Shown here: piece by piece, positions 49,864-58,384 of the stretch
Numbering within the stretch: position 1 is the first letter of the stretch
How the letters are laid out: every line of letters starts with the position of its first letter
NCBI RefSeq assembly: GCF_037975245.1
Contig: NC_092568.1
Coordinates: forward strand, 37,972,501-38,032,500
Direction of reading: 5' to 3'
Source of the DNA: Apostichopus japonicus
Taxonomy: Eukaryota; Echinodermata; Holothuroidea; Aspidochirotida; Stichopodidae
DNA: 60,000 nt
Made by a program: the position numbers and the translations under genes
The notes under the pieces: generated by a model
Databases searched by the model: none
Told to the model about the DNA's origin: nothing
The model's input: the letters and a program-made list of their open reading frames with translations, nothing else

Positions 49864-51140
49864 TATCGGTTCGCAGGTGTGAACAATCTTGCCGTACTTG
49901 TATTGGGCACAAACTTCTTTTTGTTTTGCTTCGTTCTGACCACCTGCCATGTGGTCTCATTCACCGATAATTCCTCTCCACTCGACTCTCTCCCTCGTTC
50001 ACCCGTCTCGCTTACTGTATCGACTTCTGCTATGGTATTAATGGGGCTGCTCGTACTTGTTTCTTCTTTCTCTTCTGGTTGTATAGGACTGCTTTTGCTT
50101 AACGTTTTTTCTGTATTTGTAGACTCCGGTTCTACAGATTCAGTAGGGTCAGTACAGGGCGGGGGGTCAGGAACGGCGCCGGTAGTCTGAGGGTTCACAG
50201 AGTGATCGTTTTGCGACCCCTCCTCCATCTTTGTCGCATCGCTGTCTTTTGCTTCACAGTGAAAACTTTTATGTCCACGTCCTTGGCATTTGCAACATTT
50301 CACTTTGGGACACTTGTTTTCAGAGTGTCCTTGCTGGTTACACTCCTTGCAAACGTATTGTGCACATTCTCTCATCAAATGGTTTTCCCCCAGACATAAA
50401 TTACACACACGAGTTTGTCCGTTATGCTTTAATCTCAGGTGGCTGCCGGAAACCAAAATTGAGTACGGCAGACTCTTCTTGTTCGATGGGAGTTCAATAC
50501 GGGCGTAGCGAATCTCATTTTCGACCGTAGGATGTTCCTCATAAGTTTTATGTGTCCATTCACTTTTCATGGCGCAACCGTAAGCCACTAACTTTTCCGA
50601 GAGTTCCTCATCAGAAATTAAAGCAGGAACGCCAAATAAACTCACTGTAATCAAGCTCTTGGTGACTCCTCTAGCATCACACGGTTTCCCAGCGATTACA
50701 AGACCCGTATTCTGCAGTAATTCTGCGTCACTCTTCGACTTAATGGTTAGCACCCACTCTCCTCCTACCTTAACACAACCAAGAATATTTTCTACTCCAA
50801 TGTCCTCCACTGCGGCACCCAGCACGTCTAGTGCGCTAAACGTGTGGTCTACGATCTTCACACTGTTCTCTCGTAACTCACTGTACACACCGGTACCATC
50901 GCTGCCCGCTCTCACACGTGAGGCGGGGTCAGCCATTGTTCCTACCGCTACCAAAGAGGCAGGCGATAAACGTTATTTTTTCAACTTATCTGAATAGAAA
51001 AGTTTTCCAGGTAAATGAATAAACAAGTAGTCCACAACGGTCAGAACATAGTTGCAATCCTGACAAACACTTTTTGAAGTAGAAAAAACGGCTCAGAACG
51101 GCCAAAACAGTGAAAAATCGAGAGCACAGAAAAACACGTC
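47713..51140 (-). mobile_element. LINE A, Tx1/L1-type, inserted in 5S rRNA gene, 3'-deleted
   Basis: It comprises a 5' UTR of about 204 bp (50937-51140), ORF1 and ORF2 up to just past the RT catalytic motif. Its 5' junction lies within 5S after ACCGGTTCTCGT. The 3' half was removed by a deletion ending in the neighbouring spacer. Family: AP-endonuclease LINE with CCHC ORF1, best placed in the Tx1 group that includes 5S-specific Mutsu. Confidence 0.92.
49863..50936 (-). CDS. LINE A ORF1: RNA-binding protein with three CCHC knuckles
   Basis: ORF1 proteins of this LINE group coat the element RNA and help form the RNP. ATG at 50936 (MADPAS...) is preferred to the upstream in-frame TTG. The N-terminal half carries a fold-like block shared with the copy B protein (TVSLFGVPALISDEELSEKL, WTHKTYEEHPTVENEIRYAR). 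Three CX2CX4HX4C knuckles follow: CNLCLGENHLMREC, CKECNQQGHSENKC and CCKCQGRGHKSFHC. A Ser/Thr/Glu-rich tail ends at a TAA that shares its last A with the ORF2 ATG (TAATG). The frame is intact. Confidence 0.92.
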   Translation of the reverse strand: MADPASRVRAGSDGTGVYSELRENSVKIVDHTFSALDVLGAAVEDIGVENILGCVKVGGEWVLTIKSKSDAELLQNTGLVIAGKPCDARGVTKSLITVSLFGVPALISDEELSEKLVAYGCAMKSEWTHKTYEEHPTVENEIRYARIELPSNKKSLPYSILVSGSHLRLKHNGQTRVCNLCLGENHLMRECAQYVCKECNQQGHSENKCPKVKCCKCQGRGHKSFHCEAKDSDATKMEEGSQNDHSVNPQTTGAVPDPPPCTDPTESVEPESTNTEKTLSKSSPIQPEEKEETSTSSPINTIAEVDTVSETGERGRESSGEELSVNETTWQVVRTKQNKKKFVPNTSTARLFTPANR

Positions 51141-51178
51141 TACGAGAACCGGTATATTCAACGTGATATGGTCGTAGA
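51141..51178 (-). rRNA. 5S rRNA, 5' fragment (interrupted by LINE A)
   Basis: From 51178 downward the minus strand reads GTCTACGACCATATCACGTT, then GAATATACCGGTTCTCGT, the first 38 nt of 5S. The LINE A 5' UTR follows. The last 12 nt, ACCGGTTCTCGT, also start the 5S 3' fragments and are the target duplication. Confidence 0.93.
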
Positions 51179-51201
51179 CATTAGAATGGTGAAATTTAAG
51201 C

Positions 51202-51209
51202 TTTTAATA
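51202..51209 (-). promoter_or_regulatory. TATA-like box of the 5S gene (unit A)
   Basis: TATTAAAA on the minus strand about 30 nt before the 5S start at 51178, one base different from the TATAAAAA of the other units. Confidence 0.55.
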
Positions 51210-51913
51210 CCCGCCCGCCCCGAGACTTATTTTGTTTAGTTGGATATTCAACTCTAGACCACCTATATGGTTACTTATCCCATTAAACTAAACAATGTAC
51301 ATTATGTTATATGACTTGAGAAGCTATATGGTAGCATATACGCCCGGATATGATTGCCCCAATGACTGACGCACGCACGCACGCACGCACACACTCACAC
51401 TGAGAGTCTGAAGCTAGGTACGTTCGTCCGACTTGTGAACAAACCTCTTAACATAGTGTTCGTACGCTGCTCATGGGAAGCCTAAAGTGGTCTAAAATTG
51501 CCTCAATCGACCTAATTTCTGCATCACATTTACTTCCCTTTGTGTACTCCGACATCCAAGCCACAAAAAACGAGAGATTTTGTTTGAGAACATATCAAGA
51601 AAGATGTTCTCCTGTTTCTTTTCGGCACTTTTCCTGAGGGAGAACACTCGTGCAGCGTGCATGCATGCGGAATGATATATAGCCCTAATGATACACTTGT
51701 CTCGAATTAAAGGGAGCTGGAGAAAAACTTGTGATTGCAATGACAGGACACAACAATAGTGGTATATCATGGCAAGTCAATGTCTTCAACGGTGGTGGTG
51801 GTGGGGGGGGGGGATAGGGAGGGGGAAAAACTTTTCATAACAATGACAGGATAAAACAATAGTGACAAAGAAATAAAGAAAGAAAGGGGTGCGGTTGTGG
51901 GTGAGGAAAAATG

Positions 51914-51918
51914 AAAAA
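51914..51918 (-). terminator. Pol III terminator after 5S
   Basis: TTTTT directly follows the 5S 3' end on the minus strand; a second TTTTT lies at 51907-51911. A run of four or more T is the standard pol III stop. Confidence 0.85.
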
Positions 51919-52010
51919 GTCTACGGCACCTAGTATTCCCAGGCGGTCACCCATCCAAGTACTGACTAGGCTCGACGCTGCTTGACTTCGGTGATCGGAC
52001 GAGAACCGGT
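51919..52010 (-). rRNA. 5S rRNA, 3' fragment (downstream of LINE B)
   Basis: From 52010 down the minus strand runs ACCGGTTCTCGTCCGATCAC ... TACTTGGATGGGTGACCGCC ... GTGCCGTAGAC, about 92 nt, the last three quarters of 5S. It includes the internal control region (box A, intermediate element, box C). It directly follows the LINE B poly(A). Confidence 0.95.
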
Positions 52011-52033
52011 TTTTTTTTTTTTTTTTTATTGAC

Positions 52034-52054
52034 GGAAGAACCCACTGGTTCTCC
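52034..52054 (-). promoter_or_regulatory. 3' UTR terminal hairpin of LINE B
   Basis: On the minus strand GGAGAACCAGTGGGTTCTTCC forms an AGAACC/GGTTCT stem about 7 nt before the poly(A). Copy C has the equivalent hairpin with a compensating base change. Probably the signal the RT recognises for target-primed reverse transcription. Confidence 0.65.
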
Positions 52055-52197
52055 GATTGAATGTACAGATATTAACATGGTTACAAGAAATAAAGAAAGA
52101 GAATATATATAAAACTATAACAATAATACAACACTATCAATACAATCATGCACAACAATAAAAAAAGTAATCCTAGAATGGGGAAGGCATGAGAAAA

Positions 52198-55100
52198 TTA
52201 ACTGTCAAACTTGTACTCGTAGGAGCCATCTTCAAGAGGATTGAGAATGACGTCACCTTGAGTAAACAACTCCCAAAATGTAGAAATGTCTTTTTTCTTT
52301 ACAAAATAGTGGAATAAGAAATCGATTTTCTTTCGTAGTGAATTATGAAAGAAGTTTTGAATATTAATGTGTTTTTCTCCGTTCAGGAGGCTAACACGAG
52401 TGGTCCAAACAACTTTTTTGAAAGTGTTTAGAATAAAATCAATCGAAATTGTCTCATGCCTCCTATGATTGAGTTCCATACCTAAGATAGTAATTTGCCT
52501 CCATTTATCATTGTTGCTGATTTTACAGATTTTCTGAAGCTTCTTGATAATATCTCTCCAGAGAAGATTTACGGTTTTGCAATCGACAAAAAGATGCAAG
52601 ACAGTTTCATTATGGTTCTTACATAAGGTACATAAAGGAGAGTCAACTAGCTTAAAAAGATACAACTTATCGTTACAGAATAAAATATTATGAAGAATAC
52701 GGAAATCGAGGTCACTATCGTGAAAAGCTTTTAGACCTTTGTAGATATTGGTCCACCTATGTTCAAAAGAGACATCGTTAAAAACGTGTTTCCAGTGGAT
52801 TTCGCCTTTTGGAATTGTTGAGACGGCCTCCCTAAGGAGATCAGTTGCATTCCTGACACTAACGGAGGACGCATCTAGCGTGGTGTCACCACAAGAGAGG
52901 GTGAGTGAAAGTGACTCATTGTCATTTTGACTGACAATTTTATCGCCCGAATAGATTTGTTCGAGCCAATCTTTTGGAAAAGCCTTCAAAATAGATGTGA
53001 CGTAATCAAATACATCATCAACATCAAGTTTACAAGTTGGGTTGGCCATAGTAATGGCTTCATGGATACCCTCCGCGGGAAGCCGTCTTGGGATCATTTC
53101 ATACATAAGGTCGCCTACAAAAATAATACCACCTTCAATGAAATCTCTGTTAAAGAGGGTTTCGCCAGTTTCATTTACAATAAATGGATTATGGAACAGC
53201 GGTTGCATAAGAATTTCTTCCCTGTTCACTGGAGGGCATAACTTTTTATCCGTTAGCCTTTTCCAGGCACTCAACAACTCATCATAATACGGTAAAAGTT
53301 TTCTCATAGAATTGCTATGAGGTAAAATACGAAATACGTGTAAACCTAGTTTCATATAGTCATAATGGTTTAGAAAATAGAGCATTAAATCTTTTAACAT
53401 CGGATTGATACTGTTGCTAAGTAGTTTACAGATGTACTTCATACGTAAAGCGTCTCTCTTTAGAAAAAGGTCACAAAGGTTAAGGCCACCTTTGTCTACA
53501 GGTTGAAGAAGAACATTGTAGGATATGCCAGGTTTCTTACCTCCCCACATAAATTCGATAACACTTTCTTTCAAAGAGTCTCCTACCCATTTAGGGACCG
53601 GAATAATAGTAGCAAGATATGTCAGTCTTGAGACAACTAGAGAATTTACAACAAGAGCTCTGCCTTTAAAGGAGAGGTTCCGCCCTTTCCACCTCTTGAG
53701 AACATTGCAACAAGAGGCAGTCTTGGTTTTCCAGTTTTCTCTTTCAAGAGCATCCTTATCATTGCCGATACAAACACCAAGCACTTCTATAAAATCGTTC
53801 CTAATCGGAAAATTGAACTCGTCTTTTCGTACTTTGCCCTTTCCGAGCACTAGTAACTCGGTTTTCTCTACATTACACTTAGAGCCAGAGGCGCCTTCAT
53901 ACAGGTTAATAACATTTTGTACGGACTTAACACTAGAAGTATCAGAGAGAAAGAAAGTGGTATCATCTGCATGTTGAAACATTTTAGCTTCATGATGCAT
54001 AAACTTAATACCAATTACACTCTTACTTTTGTAAATAGCGTCATGAAATGGTTCAGCAGATAATACATATAAAATAGCAGAAATTGGACAACCCTGGCGA
54101 ACCCCTCTCTGAATATGAAAAGTATCTGAAATATAACCATTGTGTTTAATACAGCCTTGAATATCGTTGTAGAGGATTTTAACCCAGTTAATTAAATTAG
54201 TACCGAAACCCATCCTTTGTAAAACATTAATAAGATATTCATGGTTTACTCGATCGAAGGCTTTTAATTGATCAATTTTAAGAACATAGCCCTCCAGTTT
54301 GTTTTCGTTAACATAATTAATAATATTTCTCATAGCCAGAACATTGTCGGCAATATCTCTGCCGGGAACACAACAGGTCTGGTCACTAGAGACAAGGCAA
54401 TTGATAACCCTAGAGATTCTATTGGCCAGAGCCTTTGTGATTATTTTGTAGTCTGTGTTCAAAAGACTAATCGGTCTCCAATTCTTAAGTTTCCTCAAAT
54501 CCCCTTTCTTGGGTATCAAAGTAATTAGGCCTGTTTTCATAGAATTACACATTTCATGTGTTTTGTAAATTTCTTTCGTCAGTTTGAGAAAAACCTCCCC
54601 CAATACATCCCAAAATTCCTTATAAAACTCAACAGTGAGTCCGTCTAAACCAGGGCTTTTACTCGACTCCATATCAAGAAGTGATTTTTGGAGTTCTGTA
54701 GCCGAAATGTCCCCCTCACATGACTGAGAATCAGGTTCGGACAACGTTTTAGAAAGCTGGCTAAGTAATACCTCCCTCTGAATACTCACTGACGGTTCTG
54801 CGGTGTACAGCGTTTTGTAAAATCTGGCCTGTTCGTGGATAATGTCGTCTTGATCGTTAATGATCGCGCCCTCGTCGGTGAGAATCTGGCGCATTACTTT
54901 TTTGCTTTGTCGAGATTTTTCTAAATTGAGGAAAAATTTTGACGAACGTTCTCCTTCTTCGAACCACTTGATTCTCGATCTAAGCGCGGCTCCTCTGATA
55001 TCTGGGCGGGTCGTCTCGTCTAGCTGAAATTCTAAATTCCGTAGCCTTGTAGTGTCGTAGTCTTGATATTTTTGCGCTTTCGCCCTTTCGTGGTTGATTG

Positions 55101-56069
55101 TTTCCTTAGTTTTCTTTGATGTGTACGCGAGAGTCTGCTTTTGACCTTGGTAAATTTGATTGCAGTCCTTTTTAGTGAATCTTTCAAAACGTCATACCAC
55201 TGGAGGATATTATTGTCGTAACAAGTCTTCTGTTTTTCTCGCTCGATGAGATCTCTTATTTCCGAACAGAAGGATGTGTCCTCGAGTATGGAGTTATTAA
55301 AGATCCATACACCGGGGCCCCTAGGAAAAAGGGTAAAGTCAAGTTTAAGTTCAACCATGTCGTGATCAGAATCGGGATAGCGAGAGATGGAGCATGATTT
55401 GACGTAGCGAACTAGCTGTTTGTTTAAAAGAAATCTATCAATCCTGGAAGCGGTTTTGTGGTTGCTGGCTGTTCTTGTAAATTGGATTAAAGAAGGGTGG
55501 CGCTCTCTCCAAATATCGACAAGCTCGTATTCCGTCATAATAAGTTTCAGAGATTTTCGAGAAGAGTCCGGGTTAGGTGTTGTTGGGTATTTATCCACGT
55601 AAGTATTAAGAACGGTATTGAAGTCTCCCGCTAGAATAATTGGTTCAGGCACGTTGCGGAGTTTTCTTGAAATATCTTCTAGGAATTGTTTTCGTTCGCT
55701 CGGCGTGTTTGGAGCATAGATGTTAAAAACTGTAAAAGACTGTCCATCCACAGTAATACTTAATTTTAAAAAGCGACCGTTTATATCCGGTTCGAAGTGG
55801 TGTACATCGATATCGCTACCCTTCCTAATTAAACAACTCGTTCCCCTTCGTCTCGAGGGAGAATAGAAGGAAGATAAAATATCGCCATCCCATTCAAGTT
55901 TGGCCTGGTCATGAATTGACTGGTCCCAAAAGGTTTCTTGTAATAAAACAAGGTCAAATTTGTTTTTAGAAACGTGAGAGAATAACCCTCTTCTTTTATC
56001 TTGATTGATCAGTCCGTTGCAATTTAGGCAGGCGAGTAAAAACATTATAACGGTGAGTGAAAAATACAT
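52198..56069 (-). pseudogene. LINE B ORF2: endonuclease, RT and C-terminal CCHC domain, one frameshift
   Basis: ATG at 56069 lies two bases after the ORF1 stop. The endonuclease is complete (LNCNGL, LQETFWD, AGDFNTVL, SDHDMVEL). The first frame ends at 55032. From about 55165-55135 the homologous reading moves to another frame, which stays open through RT and the C-terminus to 52198, so a one-base indel there breaks the gene. RT motifs: NWRPISLLNTDYKI, LKIDQLKAFDRV, RGVRQGCPISAILY and QHADDTTFF. The thumb region has LSFKGRALVVN. The C-terminal zinc module is CTLCKNHNETVLHLFVDC (CX2CX8HX4C, zf-RVT type). A sequencing error at the shift is possible. Confidence 0.93.
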
Positions 56070-56071
56070 CG

Positions 56072-57166
56072 TTAATGCTGGTCTAGTGATGGCTGGCGAG
56101 GTTGAAAATTACGTGCTTTGGCTAGGTTGGGTGTAGGGTCGGCTTTCTTTTTGTTGTTTTTCATTTTCCTCGTTTGGACAGTCCAATCGTCATCACTAGA
56201 GAGGTTCCGTTTCTGCGAGGTTGAGTTGTCTTCTTTCTCTGTGTTCTGTGTCGCTGGGTCTGTGGTTTCATTATTTCTCGGTTTCGGTTGGGAGCTATTA
56301 ATCTTTCGGCTTGGTTTGTTTTCGTTTTCTGCTGGGGTCTGTTTGTCTGTTTCGATCGTTTCACGTGGCTGGGGGTTGTCCGGGATATCTTGGATTGTTG
56401 TATTATCTTGTTCTGCGCAGGCCGAATCATTTGTTTCCATTTCTGAGGTATTGTTGTCTTCTTTGGGTGTAGGGGGAGTAGTAGGGCAGTCGAAACTTTT
56501 GTGCCCGAATTGCTGGCACCTGTAACATTTCACCCGCGGGCATTTACTTTCGCTGTGACCCTGCATACCGCATTCTTTGCAAGTATATTGCTTACACTCT
56601 CTCATGATATGGTCCGAGCTAAGGCAAATGTTGCATACCCGGGATTGTCCGTTATGCTTCAATCGAAGATGGACTCCAGATATGAAAATGGAGTACGGAA
56701 GGCTCTTTGCGTTGGACGGGAGTTCTAACCTAATATATCTTATCCCGTTCTCTACATTGGGAAAGTCCTCATAGGTTTTGTGGGTCCATGCGCTCTTGAG
56801 TATGCACCCAAATTCTCTAAGCTTATCTGACAGTTCGTCGTCATCTATGAAAACTGGTACCCCAAACAAACTCACAGTGAGTAGGTTCCTTGTTACCCCT
56901 CGTACTTCGTATCCTACACCATCAATCAGTACGCCAGCCTCCTGTAGAAGCTCTACATCTGTCGTTTCCTTAAGTGTTACGATCCATTGCCCGTTGGAAT
57001 TCACACAACCGAGAATGTTTTCTTTCCCAATGTCATCAGATAGCGCGCGAAGGACATCACGGGCTTCAAATTTATTATCGGTGATACGTACACTGTTGTT
57101 TTTCATAACCGCACAGCGTTTCTGTGTGCTGCTTTGAACAGCGGTAGTGGATTTCGCGGAATCCAT
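56072..57166 (-). CDS. LINE B ORF1: RNA-binding protein with three CCHC knuckles
   Basis: An intact 364-residue frame from ATG at 57166. Residues 90-175 form the conserved block (TVSLFGVPVFIDDDELSDKL ... GIRYIRLELPS). CCHC knuckles occupy 178-191, 196-209 and 214-227 (CNICLSSDHIMREC, CKECGMQGHSESKC, CYRCQQFGHKSFDC). The rest is an Asn/Thr/Pro/Glu-rich, lysine-bearing disordered tail. It stops two bases before the ORF2 ATG, so ORF2 may be translated by reinitiation. Same domain order as LINE A ORF1, but clearly diverged in the tail. Confidence 0.93.
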   Translation of the reverse strand: MDSAKSTTAVQSSTQKRCAVMKNNSVRITDNKFEARDVLRALSDDIGKENILGCVNSNGQWIVTLKETTDVELLQEAGVLIDGVGYEVRGVTRNLLTVSLFGVPVFIDDDELSDKLREFGCILKSAWTHKTYEDFPNVENGIRYIRLELPSNAKSLPYSIFISGVHLRLKHNGQSRVCNICLSSDHIMRECKQYTCKECGMQGHSESKCPRVKCYRCQQFGHKSFDCPTTPPTPKEDNNTSEMETNDSACAEQDNTTIQDIPDNPQPRETIETDKQTPAENENKPSRKINSSQPKPRNNETTDPATQNTEKEDNSTSQKRNLSSDDDWTVQTRKMKNNKKKADPTPNLAKARNFQPRQPSLDQH

Positions 57167-57364
57167 GCTCGTTGAGGTGAAGACCGCGTGCGTCGGAGAC
57201 GCAGCGGAGTGACACGAAAAATGCAGTCAAAACACAAATTATTCACCAAAAATCCTAAATAGAACAACTAAAATGTCCGCTGATCACAAACACATCAGCC
57301 GATGGCCACGGTTCCGAAAAAGAACGGAAGGAAAGGGGTAAAAAATACGAACAAACACGTGAAC

Positions 57365-57403
57365 GACGAGAACCGGTATATTCAACGTGATATGGTCGTA
57401 GAC
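57365..57403 (-). rRNA. 5S rRNA, 5' fragment (interrupted by LINE B)
   Basis: From 57403 down: GTCTACGACCATATCACGTT, then GAATATACCGGTTCTCGTC, the first 39 nt of 5S, followed directly by the LINE B 5' UTR. Confidence 0.95.
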
Positions 57404-58135
57404 ATTAGAAAGATGAAATTTAAGCTTTTTATACCCGCCCGCCCCGAGACTTATTTTGCAAAGTTGAATATTCAACTCTAGACCACCTATATGGTTACTT
57501 ATCCCATTAAACTAAACAATGTACATTGTGTTATATGACTTGAGAAGCTATATGGTAGCATATACGCCCGGATATGATTGCCCCGATGACTGACGCACGC
57601 ACGCACACTCACCGTACTGAGAGTCTGAAGCTAGCTACGTTCGTCCGACTTGTGAACAAACCTCTTAACATAGTGTTCGTACGCTGCTCATGGGAAGCCT
57701 AAAGTGGTCTAAAATTGCCTCAATCGACCTAATTTCTGCATCACATTTACTTCCCTTTGTGTACTCCGACATCCAAGCCACAAAAAACGAGAGATTTTGT
57801 TTGAGAACATATCAAGAAAGATGTTCTCCTGTTTCTTTTCGGCACTTTTCCTGAGGGAGAACACTCGTGCAGCGTGCATGCATGCGGAATGATATATAGC
57901 CCTAATGATACACTTGTCTCGAATTAAAGGGAGCTGGAGAAAAACTTGTGATTGCAATGACAGGACACAACAATAGTGGTATATCATGGCAAGTCAATGT
58001 CTTCAACGGTGGTGGTGGTGGGGGGGGGGGATAGGGAGGGGGAAAAACTTTTCATAACAATGACAGGATAAAACAATAGTGACAAAGAAATAAAGAAAGA
58101 AAGGGGTGCGGTTGTGGGTGAGGAAAAATGAAAAA
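57404..58135 (-). other. 5S intergenic spacer, complete
   Basis: About 732 bp, nearly identical to 51179-51918 apart from a shorter GCAC repeat and a few bases. Pol III T-run terminators lie at 58131-58135 and 58124-58128. Confidence 0.92.
57426..57433 (-). promoter_or_regulatory. TATA-like box of the 5S gene (unit B)
   Basis: TATAAAAA on the minus strand, spanning -30 to -23 relative to the 5S start at 57403. A conserved place in all three units. Confidence 0.7.
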
Positions 58136-58224
58136 GTCTACGGCACCTAGTATTCCCAGGCGGTCACCCATCCAAGTACTGACTAGGCTCGACGCTGCTT
58201 GACTTCGGTGATCGGACGAGAACC

Positions 58225-58227
<3 letters not shown>
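58136..58227 (-). rRNA. 5S rRNA, 3' fragment (downstream of LINE C)
   Basis: Same 92 nt as 51919-52010, starting ACCGGTTCTCGTCCGATCAC directly after the LINE C poly(A) and ending GTGCCGTAGAC before TTTTT. Confidence 0.95.
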
Positions 58228-58263
<36 letters not shown>

Positions 58264-58268
58264 TTGAC

Positions 58269-58286
58269 GGTAACCCACTGGTTACC
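58269..58286 (-). promoter_or_regulatory. 3' UTR terminal hairpin of LINE C
   Basis: GGTAACCAGTGGGTTACC forms a 7-bp stem close to the poly(A). It is equivalent to the LINE B hairpin, with T-A replacing G-C in the stem. Confidence 0.65.
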
Positions 58287-58384
58287 CATAAACTTTACAA
58301 GTACAAAAATTAAATATTATGATCAAACTGAAAAGAGATAAACATCAAGTTAAGCAAGTCAAAAACAAAGTTAAAAAGAAAAGT

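Larger units (their letters stand above)
51179..51918 (-). other. 5S intergenic spacer, complete
   Basis: About 740 bp between the end of one 5S gene and the start of the next, nearly identical to 57404-58135. It contains a C/G-run tract (51791-51830), a GCAC microsatellite (51371-51394) and the T-run terminator. The identical 92-residue ORFs in both spacers simply reflect this identity and are not taken as genes. Confidence 0.92.
52011..57364 (-). mobile_element. LINE B, Tx1/L1-type, inserted in 5S rRNA gene, nearly full length
   Basis: It has a 5' UTR of about 198 bp (57167-57364), ORF1, ORF2, a ~170-bp 3' UTR and a 17-nt poly(A) (52011-52027), about 5.35 kb in all. Both flanks are 5S: the first ~39 nt upstream, the last ~92 nt downstream. 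The 12-13 bp ACCGGTTCTCGT(C) is duplicated at the two ends. One frameshift in ORF2 is the only clear defect. Confidence 0.95.

Noticed and set aside
51492-51770. 92-residue ORF repeated identically at 57709-57987
   Set aside because: Both lie in the 5S spacer, and their identity is explained by spacer homogenisation. No domain, and reading-frame conservation cannot be separated from DNA identity.
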